DNA of 21,415 bases from positions 1-21,415 of IMG/VR virus record IMGVR_UViG_3300020442_000918; one strand, 5' to 3'. A program made the translations under genes and the position numbers. Below the pieces are notes generated by a model. It saw nothing but the letters and a program-made list of their open reading frames with translations. It had not been told where the DNA came from and made no database searches. Within the stretch, counting starts at the first letter, position 1; each line of letters opens with the position of its first letter. Source of the DNA: a virus. Positions 1-5,940 of the stretch are shown here, one piece after another.

Positions 1-539
1 ATATTGCTAAACCGAGTAGCAAGTATGTTATTAACAGTATCTTTGCCAAGATAATGGTCAATGCGATATACTTGTTTCTCGCGTAGACGTCCAGCAACCA
101 CTCGCTGTAGATGATCAGCAGATTTATAATCGGTCCCAAAAGGTTTCTCAATAATAACTCTAGATCTATCCGCATCATCCAATAGCCCCGCGTCTGAAAG
201 ATTAACAATGGCAGACTCGTATCTCTCTGGCGGTACCGACAGGAAGTAAGTACGATCCTCTGCCCAAGGTAAGTTACCTAGTGACTCAGGATTCCCAAGG
301 TCACTAGGCTGCCACTCAAGTCGATGACGGAACGCCTCATCGAACTGATCAGCATCAATCATATCCAACCAAGCATCCTTGGAGATCTCTCTACGAGATG
401 TACCAACGATGACAAGGTTGTCAGGTAGGAGACCTTTGCTGTGTAGATTGTACAAAGCAGGCATCAATTTTCTTCGGCACAGGTCTCCTGTTGCGCCGAA
501 GATCACCACCTCCTTAGTGAGCGGTACCGTTTCCGTCAT
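1..539 (-). CDS. zwf: Glucose-6-phosphate dehydrogenase, N-terminal part (cut by window edge)
   Basis: Oxidises glucose-6-phosphate to 6-phosphogluconolactone with NADP+, the first step of the oxidative pentose phosphate pathway. Translating the minus strand from the ATG at 539 gives 179 residues with no stop before the window edge. The Rossmann motif GATGDL lies at residues 15-20, followed by RRK, EKPFG at 131-135, and the substrate-binding signature RIDHYLGKD at 159-167. These identify the family securely. The C-terminal part (the family is about 500 residues) lies outside the window. An in-frame ATG at 545 would add two residues; neither start has a strong ribosome site. It follows gnd directly, so consecutive pathway steps are encoded together, as known in cyanophages where they raise NADPH and pentose supply during infection. 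Confidence 0.95.
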   Translation of the reverse strand, partial: MTETVPLTKEVVIFGATGDLCRRKLMPALYNLHSKGLLPDNLVIVGTSRREISKDAWLDMIDADQFDEAFRHRLEWQPSDLGNPESLGNLPWAEDRTYFLSVPPERYESAIVNLSDAGLLDDADRSRVIIEKPFGTDYKSADHLQRVVAGRLREKQVYRIDHYLGKDTVNNILATRFSN

Positions 540-645
540 AGTCATCCGAGTCGTAGTAATCGTTGTCACCTTTAAGTCGTCCAAATGCGAAGGTGGCACA
601 TACAAAGGGTACTGCTGCCCAAAGTAAGACATCAGCGAACGTCAT
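514..645 (-). CDS. 43-aa single-pass membrane protein bridging gnd and zwf
   Basis: A short ORF starting MTFADVLLWAAVPFVCATFA fills the gap between gnd and zwf and overlaps both, by 14 bases with the gnd end and about 30 bases with the zwf start. Residues 5-22 are hydrophobic and could span a membrane. The rest is acidic and polar (GDNDYYDSDDYDGNGTAH). No family is recognised. The gnd-zwf gap would otherwise be empty, and the hydrophobic-then-acidic layout matches the small membrane proteins common in cyanophage metabolic clusters, so it is probably real. No good ribosome site is seen; translation may be coupled to gnd. Confidence 0.6.
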   Translation of the reverse strand: MTFADVLLWAAVPFVCATFAFGRLKGDNDYYDSDDYDGNGTAH

Positions 646-1696
646 GACCACCAAACTTGTAGCGCATACCGTTCAGAACCTTGGTTGCGAAAGCGTCAAG
701 ATGGCGCGAACCAAAACGTTCAAAGAGAGCAGTGCTGAGTACAGGAGCGGGTACCCCAAGGTCCACAGCAGCATTAACAGTCCACCTGCCCTCGCCAGAG
801 TCACTGACGCCCCCATCGAACTTAGCAAGCTCGTGATCGCTGCGAAGTACATCAGCAGTAAGGTCAAGTAACCAACTGCCAACCACGCTACCGCGACGCC
901 ACAACTCAGCCACTTCAGACACGTCAATGTCGTAGCAATAATCTTCTGGGTGTGCCATGGGTGCGACCTCGGCATCTCCCTCTTTGACATACTTAGATCC
1001 AGCGTTTGCTTCATGGAGAATGTTGAATCCTTCTGCGTATGCCTGCATGATACCATACTCGATACCATTGTGAACCATCTTCACAAAGTGTCCAGCACCT
1101 GGTGGTCCACAGTGTAACCAACCATGCTCACTGCTGGTTTCATAGTCGTAAGGGTTCGTACGAGCGGCAGATCCGATGCCTGGTGCGAGTGCCCTAAAGA
1201 CTGGAGCGCAGGCGGATACTGCGCCAGTTGTACCACCAACCATAAGACAGTATCCACGATCCAAACCGTAGACACCACCGCTAGTCCCACAGTCAATATA
1301 TTGGATACCCAACTTAGCAAGCCTCTCTGCCCTTTGTCGAGAGTCCTTAAAATTGCTATTGCCATGATCAATAATAATATCTCCCTCCACACAAAACTGT
1401 AATAGCTCATTGAGTGTCTCCTCTACTGTTTCTGCGGGGACTACCATCATGAAGACACCAGGTGCCTTGGTAATGATAGTTTCGCCTGACTTCTCTCCGT
1501 AAATAGATTTCTGAGAGTGTACTACTTGAACAAGGCTTTCCAGAGAAGTGGCATATCCACTGATATAACCCTTCTCAAATTGTTCATTTGCTTTCTGAAC
1601 ATTGTTACGATACCCATGTACTTCGATTCCTGCTTTGATCATACGGCGGGACATGCCTTCGCCCATCCTGCCAAGACCGATGATTCCTACTTTCAT
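632..1696 (-). CDS. gnd: 6-phosphogluconate dehydrogenase (decarboxylating)
   Basis: Converts 6-phosphogluconate to ribulose-5-phosphate and CO2, making NADPH. The 354-residue product opens with the dinucleotide fold GLGRMGEG (residues 7-14). It also has IDHGNSNFKDS near 109-119, the CGTSGGVYGLDRG loop near 136-148, and the catalytic GAGHFVKMVHNGIEYG segment with K206 and N210. It is shorter than the classical enzyme of about 470 residues, as in the short 6PGDH subfamily. The ATG at 1696 overlaps the upstream small gene by ATGA. With zwf downstream and ribonucleotide reductase elsewhere in the window, it likely supplies reductant and pentose for phage DNA synthesis. Confidence 0.96.
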   Translation of the reverse strand: MKVGIIGLGRMGEGMSRRMIKAGIEVHGYRNNVQKANEQFEKGYISGYATSLESLVQVVHSQKSIYGEKSGETIITKAPGVFMMVVPAETVEETLNELLQFCVEGDIIIDHGNSNFKDSRQRAERLAKLGIQYIDCGTSGGVYGLDRGYCLMVGGTTGAVSACAPVFRALAPGIGSAARTNPYDYETSSEHGWLHCGPPGAGHFVKMVHNGIEYGIMQAYAEGFNILHEANAGSKYVKEGDAEVAPMAHPEDYCYDIDVSEVAELWRRGSVVGSWLLDLTADVLRSDHELAKFDGGVSDSGEGRWTVNAAVDLGVPAPVLSTALFERFGSRHLDAFATKVLNGMRYKFGGHDVR

Positions 1697-1920
1697 TTTT
1701 CTCTAAAATATTCTGGTAAAGGACAACCCTTAAAGTCGTTGATCTCATCAACGGCGAGGACAAACATTGTAGCAAACCCCAAGCAGAATGCGAATAACAT
1801 TTGCGGGAAGTTATAGTTACCCATGTATGCTGTCGGATCAGGCTCATCATCGTGTGGATGAATGTGCTTGGAGATCCTCTCTATTCTTTTTTTCTTTTCC
1901 TCGTCACCATTCTTCGTCAT
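1693..1920 (-). CDS. 75-aa small membrane protein upstream of gnd
   Basis: The chosen ATG at 1920 is preceded by a strong ribosome site, GGGAGG, about 9 bases upstream, so it is preferred over a longer in-frame version. The protein begins MTKNGDEEKKKRIERISKHI, a charged and probably cytoplasmic region. One hydrophobic stretch follows (FPQMLFAFCLGFATMFVLAV, roughly residues 37-56) and then a short polar tail. It ends in an ATGA overlap with gnd, so translation is probably coupled. No family is recognised. It is one of five small genes between PTOX and gnd; a membrane role near the photosynthetic electron carriers is only a guess. Confidence 0.75.
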   Translation of the reverse strand: MTKNGDEEKKKRIERISKHIHPHDDEPDPTAYMGNYNFPQMLFAFCLGFATMFVLAVDEINDFKGCPLPEYFREK

Positions 1921-2044
1921 GATCTGGGTCCTCCCATTCGGGTTCGTACATAGGACAAGGTTCTTCAAAGAGGTGACCCATTCTTAACTGAAGGATCCTT
2001 TCTCTAAGTCCCTTATAAAATTCCCTCTTTTCGTCGTGGTTCAT
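1904..2044 (-). CDS. 46-aa acidic hypothetical protein
   Basis: This short ORF starts MNHDEKREFYKGLRERILQL and ends in a very acidic tail (EDPDHDEEW). Its ATG overlaps the stop of the preceding 59-aa gene as ATGA, and its 3' end overlaps the next gene start by 17 bases. That spacing is the same tight packing seen in the rest of the cluster and is the main reason to call it a gene. The N-terminal half looks like a charged amphipathic helix. No membrane segment and no known family. Confidence 0.65.
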   Translation of the reverse strand: MNHDEKREFYKGLRERILQLRMGHLFEEPCPMYEPEWEDPDHDEEW

Positions 2045-2220
2045 TTACCTTTAACTAGATCTTCTACTTGTTTACGAACACGATCTTGCTCGTGTTGTTG
2101 ACGAAACAAATTAAGATAACCTCTCTTCCCGTGGTAGATCAGATGCCCTTGGTAGAGCATCGTTACTCCGAAAAGGAAGAGAAGTATAGTGGCAATCAGT
2201 TCAATGTGATCTTGAGCCAT
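2041..2220 (-). CDS. 59-aa single-pass membrane protein
   Basis: The ORF starts MAQDHIELIATILLFLFGVT. Residues 7-24 are strongly hydrophobic, and a basic, glutamine-rich cytoplasmic-type tail follows (HGKRGYLNLFRQQHEQDRVRKQ). It ends in an ATGA overlap with the 46-aa gene and itself overlaps the end of the 72-aa gene by 25 bases. No clear ribosome site is seen, which suggests coupled translation. Family not recognised. Confidence 0.7.
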   Translation of the reverse strand: MAQDHIELIATILLFLFGVTMLYQGHLIYHGKRGYLNLFRQQHEQDRVRKQVEDLVKGK

Positions 2221-2414
2221 GGGAAGATAGGATCTATTACTCCAATAAGTCGAAGCAGACCTTCAGCAAAAAGTGCAAGAACAACCCAGCCAACACACAT
2301 TGAAATAATTGAAGCATTACGATTGTGTTTTCGTATGGCATCATCAATCATCTCTTGGACTTCCTCCTTGGTTGTGTACCCAGGAGGTGGTGGTGGTTTT
2401 TTGAATATGCTCAC
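2196..2414 (-). CDS. 72-aa membrane protein with N-terminal polyproline
   Basis: Starts at a GTG that overlaps the PTOX stop as GTGA, with GGAG 8 bases upstream. The protein begins MSIFKKPPPPPGYTTKEEV: a run of five prolines, then an acidic/amphipathic helix, and a hydrophobic segment near residues 37-58 (ISMCVGWVVLALFAEGLLRLIGV). No known family. Co-translation with PTOX is strongly suggested by the junction, so a link to the membrane oxidase is possible but unproven. Confidence 0.78.
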   Translation of the reverse strand: MSIFKKPPPPPGYTTKEEVQEMIDDAIRKHNRNASIISMCVGWVVLALFAEGLLRLIGVIDPIFPWLKITLN

Positions 2415-2914
2415 TGGATTAACTCCATTGCTGTATGTAGCTCACGCGAATGCTCTAGCTCATCGTTCAAGATCTCAAGGATCTTTTCATCAGGTCCATT
2501 GAACCCGAGGAACTTGGCATAGGTTTCTGCCGCATGAATTTCTACTTCATATGACAGGTGGTAAGCAGCGCGAGGAGCCAACCAATAGTAAACCACGTTA
2601 ACCCAATAATAGATGAGTACGAGGTGTCTGGCAACAAAACGATCAACCCAATAACGATTACCGCCCCTGCTTTCCATGTACTCCAGATGTTCTGTTTCAT
2701 TTACAGACTGCTCGAAGTGTTGCTTCATTAGATAAAGATGTTCGGGACCGCGAAGTCCCATGCTCTCTCGGAAATGAAGTACACTAAGGAAAGCGAAGTA
2801 GGGTGCCCGAGCAATCTCCTCAAGCACCCAGAATCGAGGGTAGTCACGACCTCTGTATAAGAAGTCAAGTAAAAGCACAGTAATATCTAATACGACTGTG
2901 TTAAACTTTTTCAT
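2411..2914 (-). CDS. PTOX: Plastid-type terminal oxidase (PTOX), plastoquinol oxidase
   Basis: A di-iron alternative-oxidase family enzyme that moves electrons from plastoquinol to oxygen at the thylakoid surface. The ATG at 2914 overlaps the petE stop as ATGA and gives 167 residues. Candidate iron ligands are E32 or E33 (LEEIARAP), the NETEH motif with E73 and H76, a glutamate in EVEIHAAETY, and the final DELEH pair. These follow the order of the family ExxH motifs. It is short beside plant PTOX, as usual for cyanobacterial and phage versions. Lying directly after plastocyanin, it could vent excess electrons while photosystem output is maintained during infection; this role is inferred from published cyanophage work. 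Confidence 0.93.
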   Translation of the reverse strand: MKKFNTVVLDITVLLLDFLYRGRDYPRFWVLEEIARAPYFAFLSVLHFRESMGLRGPEHLYLMKQHFEQSVNETEHLEYMESRGGNRYWVDRFVARHLVLIYYWVNVVYYWLAPRAAYHLSYEVEIHAAETYAKFLGFNGPDEKILEILNDELEHSRELHTAMELIQ

Positions 2915-3234
2915 TGGACATGTACCGTTCCGATCATTCCAGCACCCTTGTGGGGAGCACACCAATAAGTATAGTCACCTGCCTCAGTAAAGACAACCTC
3001 AAAGTCTTCACCTGGTAACATTGCCAGGGCTTCGTGACTTAACTCATCATGATCTTCTACCACCACGTTGTGTGGGGGCAGCATGTTGTTGATAAAGTGA
3101 ACTGATTCGCCAGCATTGATTGTAACTTCATCTGGACTGAATACTAGGTTCCCATCAGCACCCATCTGGACATCAACTGCCCATGCTGGTAGCGCGAGGA
3201 ACAATGAAGCAAGAAACGCAATAAAAAACTTCAT
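2911..3234 (-). CDS. petE: Plastocyanin, type I copper electron carrier
   Basis: Soluble copper protein that carries electrons from cytochrome b6f to photosystem I in the thylakoid lumen. The 107-residue precursor has a signal peptide (hydrophobic MKFFIAFLASLFLALPAWA, likely cleaved after residue 19). The four type I copper ligands are visible: H55 in PPHNVVVE, then C92, H95 and M100 in CAPHKGAGM. Its ATG lies two bases after the U-tract of a strong hairpin, with no ribosome site visible. It is followed by PTOX with an ATGA overlap, making a phage photosynthetic electron-flow pair. Confidence 0.97.
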   Translation of the reverse strand: MKFFIAFLASLFLALPAWAVDVQMGADGNLVFSPDEVTINAGESVHFINNMLPPHNVVVEDHDELSHEALAMLPGEDFEVVFTEAGDYTYWCAPHKGAGMIGTVHVQ

Positions 3235-3235
3235 T

Positions 3236-3278
3236 AAAAATGCGATAGCTGTAGGTATTTACACTACAAACTATCGCA
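3236..3278 (-). terminator. Rho-independent terminator just upstream of petE
   Basis: On the minus strand an 8-bp perfect stem (TGCGATAG with CTATCGCA, 3241-3248 and 3271-3278) extends inward through TGTAG/CTACA pairing and is followed by five Ts at 3236-3240. It would end transcripts of the 257-aa gene that stops at 3300. The T-tract is only two bases from the petE ATG, so petE has almost no leader if transcription starts downstream of it. Its loop holds TGTAAATA, one mismatch from the late promoter box. Confidence 0.75.
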
Positions 3279-3299
3279 TGTTTCAAATTATTGTCAGCG

Positions 3300-4073
3300 T
3301 TAACTAACAAGCCCCGCTGCTCTTGCTCCCTTGATTTTAGACCACTCTTCACGCAATGCGTGGTCACTATACTTCAGTACAAGGTCTGCTCTCTTGTCTT
3401 GACCACGTGCTTTGAGTCTTTCAATAGCATCACCATAGAACCCACCGTGATGGAGTTGCTCAAACTTAGCTAGAGTCTCATCAGTGAAGGCATCACCATG
3501 GTTCTTCCACATCTCGTAGGTCATACCATTTGGTTGCTCATAGATCACACCGTCTCTGATGACACGTACGTACTGCCAGATGGTCTGATCTTCAAACGCC
3601 TCATTGAGTTGGAGGATACGTTTCTGTACTGCCTTCATCTCTTTGACAAACAACAGTGACTTACTGAAGTCTGCTTCCTTAATCACACGGTGATCAGGGA
3701 ACATAGGATGAGGAGCAGCATCTCTGGTAGGTCTCAGGTAACCAGTGAACCAGCGAGGGCATGGAGTGTTCCTCATGTCCTCATAGAATACCAGGTCACC
3801 CCAGCAATACACTGAGGGTTGAGAAGCACGGCGCATGATCTCCTCAGCGATCATATATGCCTGCTTGAATTGACCCTTGGCACTGGAATAGATAGCACCA
3901 TTCTTCTTACACCAGGCACGAACCCATTTGGTTTGCTCTTGGTGGCGACAGGTATCATGGACGATTACCTCACACCCTGGGAATCCTACGTGAAGGGTCT
4001 TCAGTGTGGTGACACCAGCAGGGAGTGAAGCTTCGTCCTTAGTGTCAATGATTACGTGAACTTTCCAGGACAT
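3300..4073 (-). CDS. 257-aa hypothetical, possible GT-A-like fold
   Basis: No family is securely recognised. The N-terminus (MSWKVHVIIDTKDEASLPAG, then TTLKTLHVGFPGCEVIVHDT) looks like alternating beta strands and helices, as in nucleotide-sugar transferases. An acidic motif, YCWGDLVFYEDM near residues 88-99, sits where such enzymes carry a metal-binding DxD. The C-terminal third is charged and helical (FEQLHHGGFYGDAIERLKARGQDKRADL). No membrane segments. It is the last gene before the terminator upstream of petE. A glycosyltransferase role is a weak inference from the fold pattern only. Confidence 0.8.
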   Translation of the reverse strand: MSWKVHVIIDTKDEASLPAGVTTLKTLHVGFPGCEVIVHDTCRHQEQTKWVRAWCKKNGAIYSSAKGQFKQAYMIAEEIMRRASQPSVYCWGDLVFYEDMRNTPCPRWFTGYLRPTRDAAPHPMFPDHRVIKEADFSKSLLFVKEMKAVQKRILQLNEAFEDQTIWQYVRVIRDGVIYEQPNGMTYEMWKNHGDAFTDETLAKFEQLHHGGFYGDAIERLKARGQDKRADLVLKYSDHALREEWSKIKGARAAGLVS

Positions 4074-4100
4074 TATGGTCAGACTATTGTTCTGATATAT

Positions 4101-4382
4101 TTAGGACACAACGTCGCGAACATAGCAGGGCACACGGTCAGGATCCAACCACTTGGTGTACTCGAAGTCTTCGATGGCGTAGTCAAGTTGGATGGAGTTG
4201 TCGAGAAGATACATGTCCTTGTACCGTTTGTTCCACTCATCAAACTTTTGGATGCGGTAATCAGGCATACCATTGAGTTCGATAGTACCGCGTCGGATGT
4301 AGCGGTAGGGGAATCGCTCAAGAATAACCTCGGTCTTAGGAGGCTTCGTCGTGTTGGGTGTAGAGGGCAAGGTCATCGTCAT
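4101..4382 (-). CDS. 93-aa hypothetical protein
   Basis: Starts at ATG 4382 (an in-frame TTG lies one codon upstream, further ATG at 4376) and overlaps the end of the Phd/YefM-like gene by 47 bases in another frame. The first 15 residues are low-complexity, rich in T and P (MTMTLPSTPNTTKPP). The rest is rich in Y, R and D (RFPYRYIRRGTIELNG; KYKDMYLLDN-type segments) with no membrane helix and no known motif. The position right after an antitoxin-like gene made a toxin possible, but nothing in it resembles a known toxin family. Confidence 0.7.
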   Translation of the reverse strand: MTMTLPSTPNTTKPPKTEVILERFPYRYIRRGTIELNGMPDYRIQKFDEWNKRYKDMYLLDNSIQLDYAIEDFEYTKWLDPDRVPCYVRDVVS

Positions 4383-4533
4383 CAAATTGAATTTTGGATG
4401 GGTCTGCGGGGACCATCATTACTTTACTACCATCTGGTCTAACAATACAGTAGACCTGACCAGTTTCTGTACTGTCCACCAGTTCTTCCATTCGATCCTG
4501 GGCTTCTTGCTCTGTGATCTCAATGATTTTCAT
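4336..4533 (-). CDS. Phd/YefM-family antitoxin-like small protein
   Basis: The 65-residue product has the Phd/YefM pattern: a short strand (MKIIEITEQEA), a helix (QDRMEELVDSTETG), two strands (QVYCIVRPDGSKVMMVPAD) and an acidic C-terminus. In that family the N-terminal part binds DNA as a dimer and the tail neutralises a toxin. It is short beside the usual 75-90 residues, so the toxin-binding tail may be reduced. No recognisable toxin gene (Doc, YoeB, PIN) lies beside it, so it may act alone as a repressor or as an anti-toxin-defence factor. The assignment rests on pattern only. Confidence 0.65.
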   Translation of the reverse strand: MKIIEITEQEAQDRMEELVDSTETGQVYCIVRPDGSKVMMVPADPSKIQFDDDDLALYTQHDEAS

Positions 4534-4541
4534 AGTCTGTT

Positions 4542-4736
4542 CTAATAATCATTATCTATGTAACTCTGACATGTGTCAGGATTCTTTTTACACCACGCTC
4601 TCACATATGAATCAGCATCAACCTCCATGCTGTAGTGTGCGTGGTTATGAACTGCTCCTATAAGGCAGAGGAGACCCACCAGCATCACATTGAACTGTGT
4701 GACAGGTGATTTGATGATGGTCCAGAGTGTACGCAT
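4542..4736 (-). CDS. 64-aa membrane protein with a Cys-pair tail
   Basis: The protein begins MRTLWTIIKSPVTQFNVMLV. A hydrophobic segment at about residues 15-29 is followed by HNHAHY and a polar tail with two cysteines (CKKNPDTC) that could form a disulphide if exported. The ATG is only two bases after the T-tract of the terminator at 4738-4759 and no ribosome site is visible. Family not recognised; it may be periplasm-facing. Confidence 0.65.
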   Translation of the reverse strand: MRTLWTIIKSPVTQFNVMLVGLLCLIGAVHNHAHYSMEVDADSYVRAWCKKNPDTCQSYIDNDY

Positions 4737-4737
4737 T

Positions 4738-4759
4738 AAAAAAGGGGTCCGAAGACCCC
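4738..4759 (-). terminator. Strong Rho-independent terminator with UUCG tetraloop
   Basis: Minus-strand GGGGTC and GACCCC (4744-4759) form a perfect 6-bp stem closed by TTCG, followed directly by six Ts (4738-4743). It lies 19 bases beyond the stop of the beta-barrel-like gene and closes that unit. The T-tract ends two bases before the next ATG (4736). Confidence 0.93.
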
Positions 4760-4778
4760 ATAATTATAGCACCTATTT

Positions 4779-5156
4779 TCAGAAGCTGTACTTCACGCCT
4801 GCCTTGGTGCCGTAACCACGGTCAACGCTGGCGTCGCCAGAACCAAGGAAGGACACTTCACCGTAGATACCCAGACGCTCAGTAGCAGCGACGGAGAGAC
4901 CTGCCTTACCAGAAGGAACGGTGTCGGCAGTACCGCCGTCAGGAGAGACGACAGAGGCACCTGCTTGGACGTACCAGGCAGCGGTTTCGCCCAGGGGAGC
5001 TTCGTAACCTACGTGAAAATCTGTGGTCGTAGAAGTGTAGTCGGAACCAGTGAACGAGGAGTTAGCTTCCACGTTTACGTAGGGACCTGCCAGGGCAGCA
5101 GACGGAGCAGCAACAGCAGCAGCTGCGGCGAGGGTTGCGATAGCAGTTTTGATCAT
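4779..5156 (-). CDS. Exported small beta-barrel-like outer-membrane protein
   Basis: The 125-residue product has a clear signal peptide (MIKTAIATLAAAAAVAAPSA, with cleavage predicted after AALA near residue 23). The mature part is alternating strands and ends in phenylalanine (AGVKYSF). That terminal aromatic is the usual assembly signal of bacterial outer-membrane barrels. The mature length of about 100 residues would allow only a small barrel. AAGGA lies 7 bases before the ATG. It forms its own unit: a TATAAATA late promoter upstream and a strong terminator downstream. Late expression suggests a change of the host surface, or a virion-associated protein; neither is proven. Composition is richer in A and G than its neighbours, in line with capture of a host gene. 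Confidence 0.85.
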   Translation of the reverse strand: MIKTAIATLAAAAAVAAPSAALAGPYVNVEANSSFTGSDYTSTTTDFHVGYEAPLGETAAWYVQAGASVVSPDGGTADTVPSGKAGLSVAATERLGIYGEVSFLGSGDASVDRGYGTKAGVKYSF

Positions 5157-5189
5157 TGAATTTCCTTTTTACTAGATGGGATAGAGTTC

Positions 5190-5241
5190 AACTGTCACAC
5201 TGTGCCAGTTGTAACATTTATTTATATGACACAGTGTGTCA
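5190..5241. repeat. Pair of near-identical palindromes flanking a late promoter
   Basis: Two 15-bp dyads lie either side of the late promoter box: TGTCACACTGTGCCA at 5193-5207 and TGACACAGTGTGTCA at 5227-5241. The second is a perfect palindrome, and in opposite orientation the two agree at 13 of 15 positions. The first extends to a 21-bp dyad (5190-5210) with one mismatched pair. Centres are 34 bp apart, about three helical turns. They could be operator half-sites for a dimeric regulator, or could pair as a stem in RNA. The second overlaps the stop codon of the upstream gene. Confidence 0.6.
5219..5226 (-). promoter_or_regulatory. T4-type late promoter TATAAATA
   Basis: An exact TATAAATA on the minus strand, 62 bases upstream of the ATG of the beta-barrel-like gene, in a short intergenic gap. 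T4-like phages use this box with a phage sigma factor and clamp for late transcription. Confidence 0.8.
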
Positions 5242-5940
5242 TTCACAGTAGTCCACGACACCATCTTGTACAGATAATGTATCACCGATGCCATATTCAG
5301 CAGGTTGCTTCATGTAGTACATCTGGTGGGTGTCACCGCAGTCCTGAGTAGAAGTGCTTAGTGGACCTGTATATTCTACCACACATGTCTCCGTTTTGGG
5401 AAGCAGGCAGTGGTCGAATGGTTCCCACTCTTCTGTGTATGGGCAGCGTTCAATACCAATAGGCTTGTGACGCAACCAGATGTTGAGGTAGAGAGTGACA
5501 GAGTTAGGTGCTCCGATCATCTCACTGTAAGCATACTTCCCATCGAAGATAGTCAGTCTGCCCTCATCACCATACACATAGGTGAGATCCTTAGGGATGT
5601 CTTGTCCCCAAGTCATGTCAGAGACTACCACGCAACTATCATCAAAGTCAAGCTGTACGATTGCCACTTGATGAGGTGGCACATACCCTTCTGCCAGTTC
5701 GTCCTTGTCAAAGTGGAACCCGTTGTACACGTGTCCGTCTGGAGATTTGTAGTACCAATACTCCACACCCTCAAACCCATACGGAATGTACTTTCTACAG
5801 ATAGCATTGATGTATGCCTCTGTCAGGTTCCTAGGTTCATCCCAAAGACTGTACCAGTAGTTCTCTCTACCTACCTTGTCTACCTGTTGCTTGAGCTGAT
5901 GATTCAACCAAGAAAGATGTACGTTCGTATAAAAATTCAT
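5239..5940 (-). CDS. 2OG-Fe(II) oxygenase-like protein, distal His unclear
   Basis: The 233-residue product has a prolyl-hydroxylase-like core. YNGFHFDKDE carries the HxD iron motif (H76, D78). Strands then lead to GRLTIFDGKYAYSE (127-140), where the family normally has Gly-x-Leu-x-x-Phe followed by the third iron ligand, a histidine. Here that stretch has no histidine; the nearest is H158 (WLRHKP). The C-terminal 70 residues are Cys-rich (CPYTE, DHCLLPKTETC, STQDCGD). The enzyme may be inactive, use another ligand, or be a diverged relative. It begins in an ATGA overlap with the 161-aa oxygenase gene. Substrate unknown. Confidence 0.75.
   Translation of the reverse strand: MNFYTNVHLSWLNHQLKQQVDKVGRENYWYSLWDEPRNLTEAYINAICRKYIPYGFEGVEYWYYKSPDGHVYNGFHFDKDELAEGYVPPHQVAIVQLDFDDSCVVVSDMTWGQDIPKDLTYVYGDEGRLTIFDGKYAYSEMIGAPNSVTLYLNIWLRHKPIGIERCPYTEEWEPFDHCLLPKTETCVVEYTGPLSTSTQDCGDTHQMYYMKQPAEYGIGDTLSVQDGVVDYCE

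Noticed and set aside
1081-1410. 109-aa minus-strand ORF with many hydrophobic residues inside gnd
   Set aside because: Alternate frame of gnd, whose own frame holds all the family motifs here.
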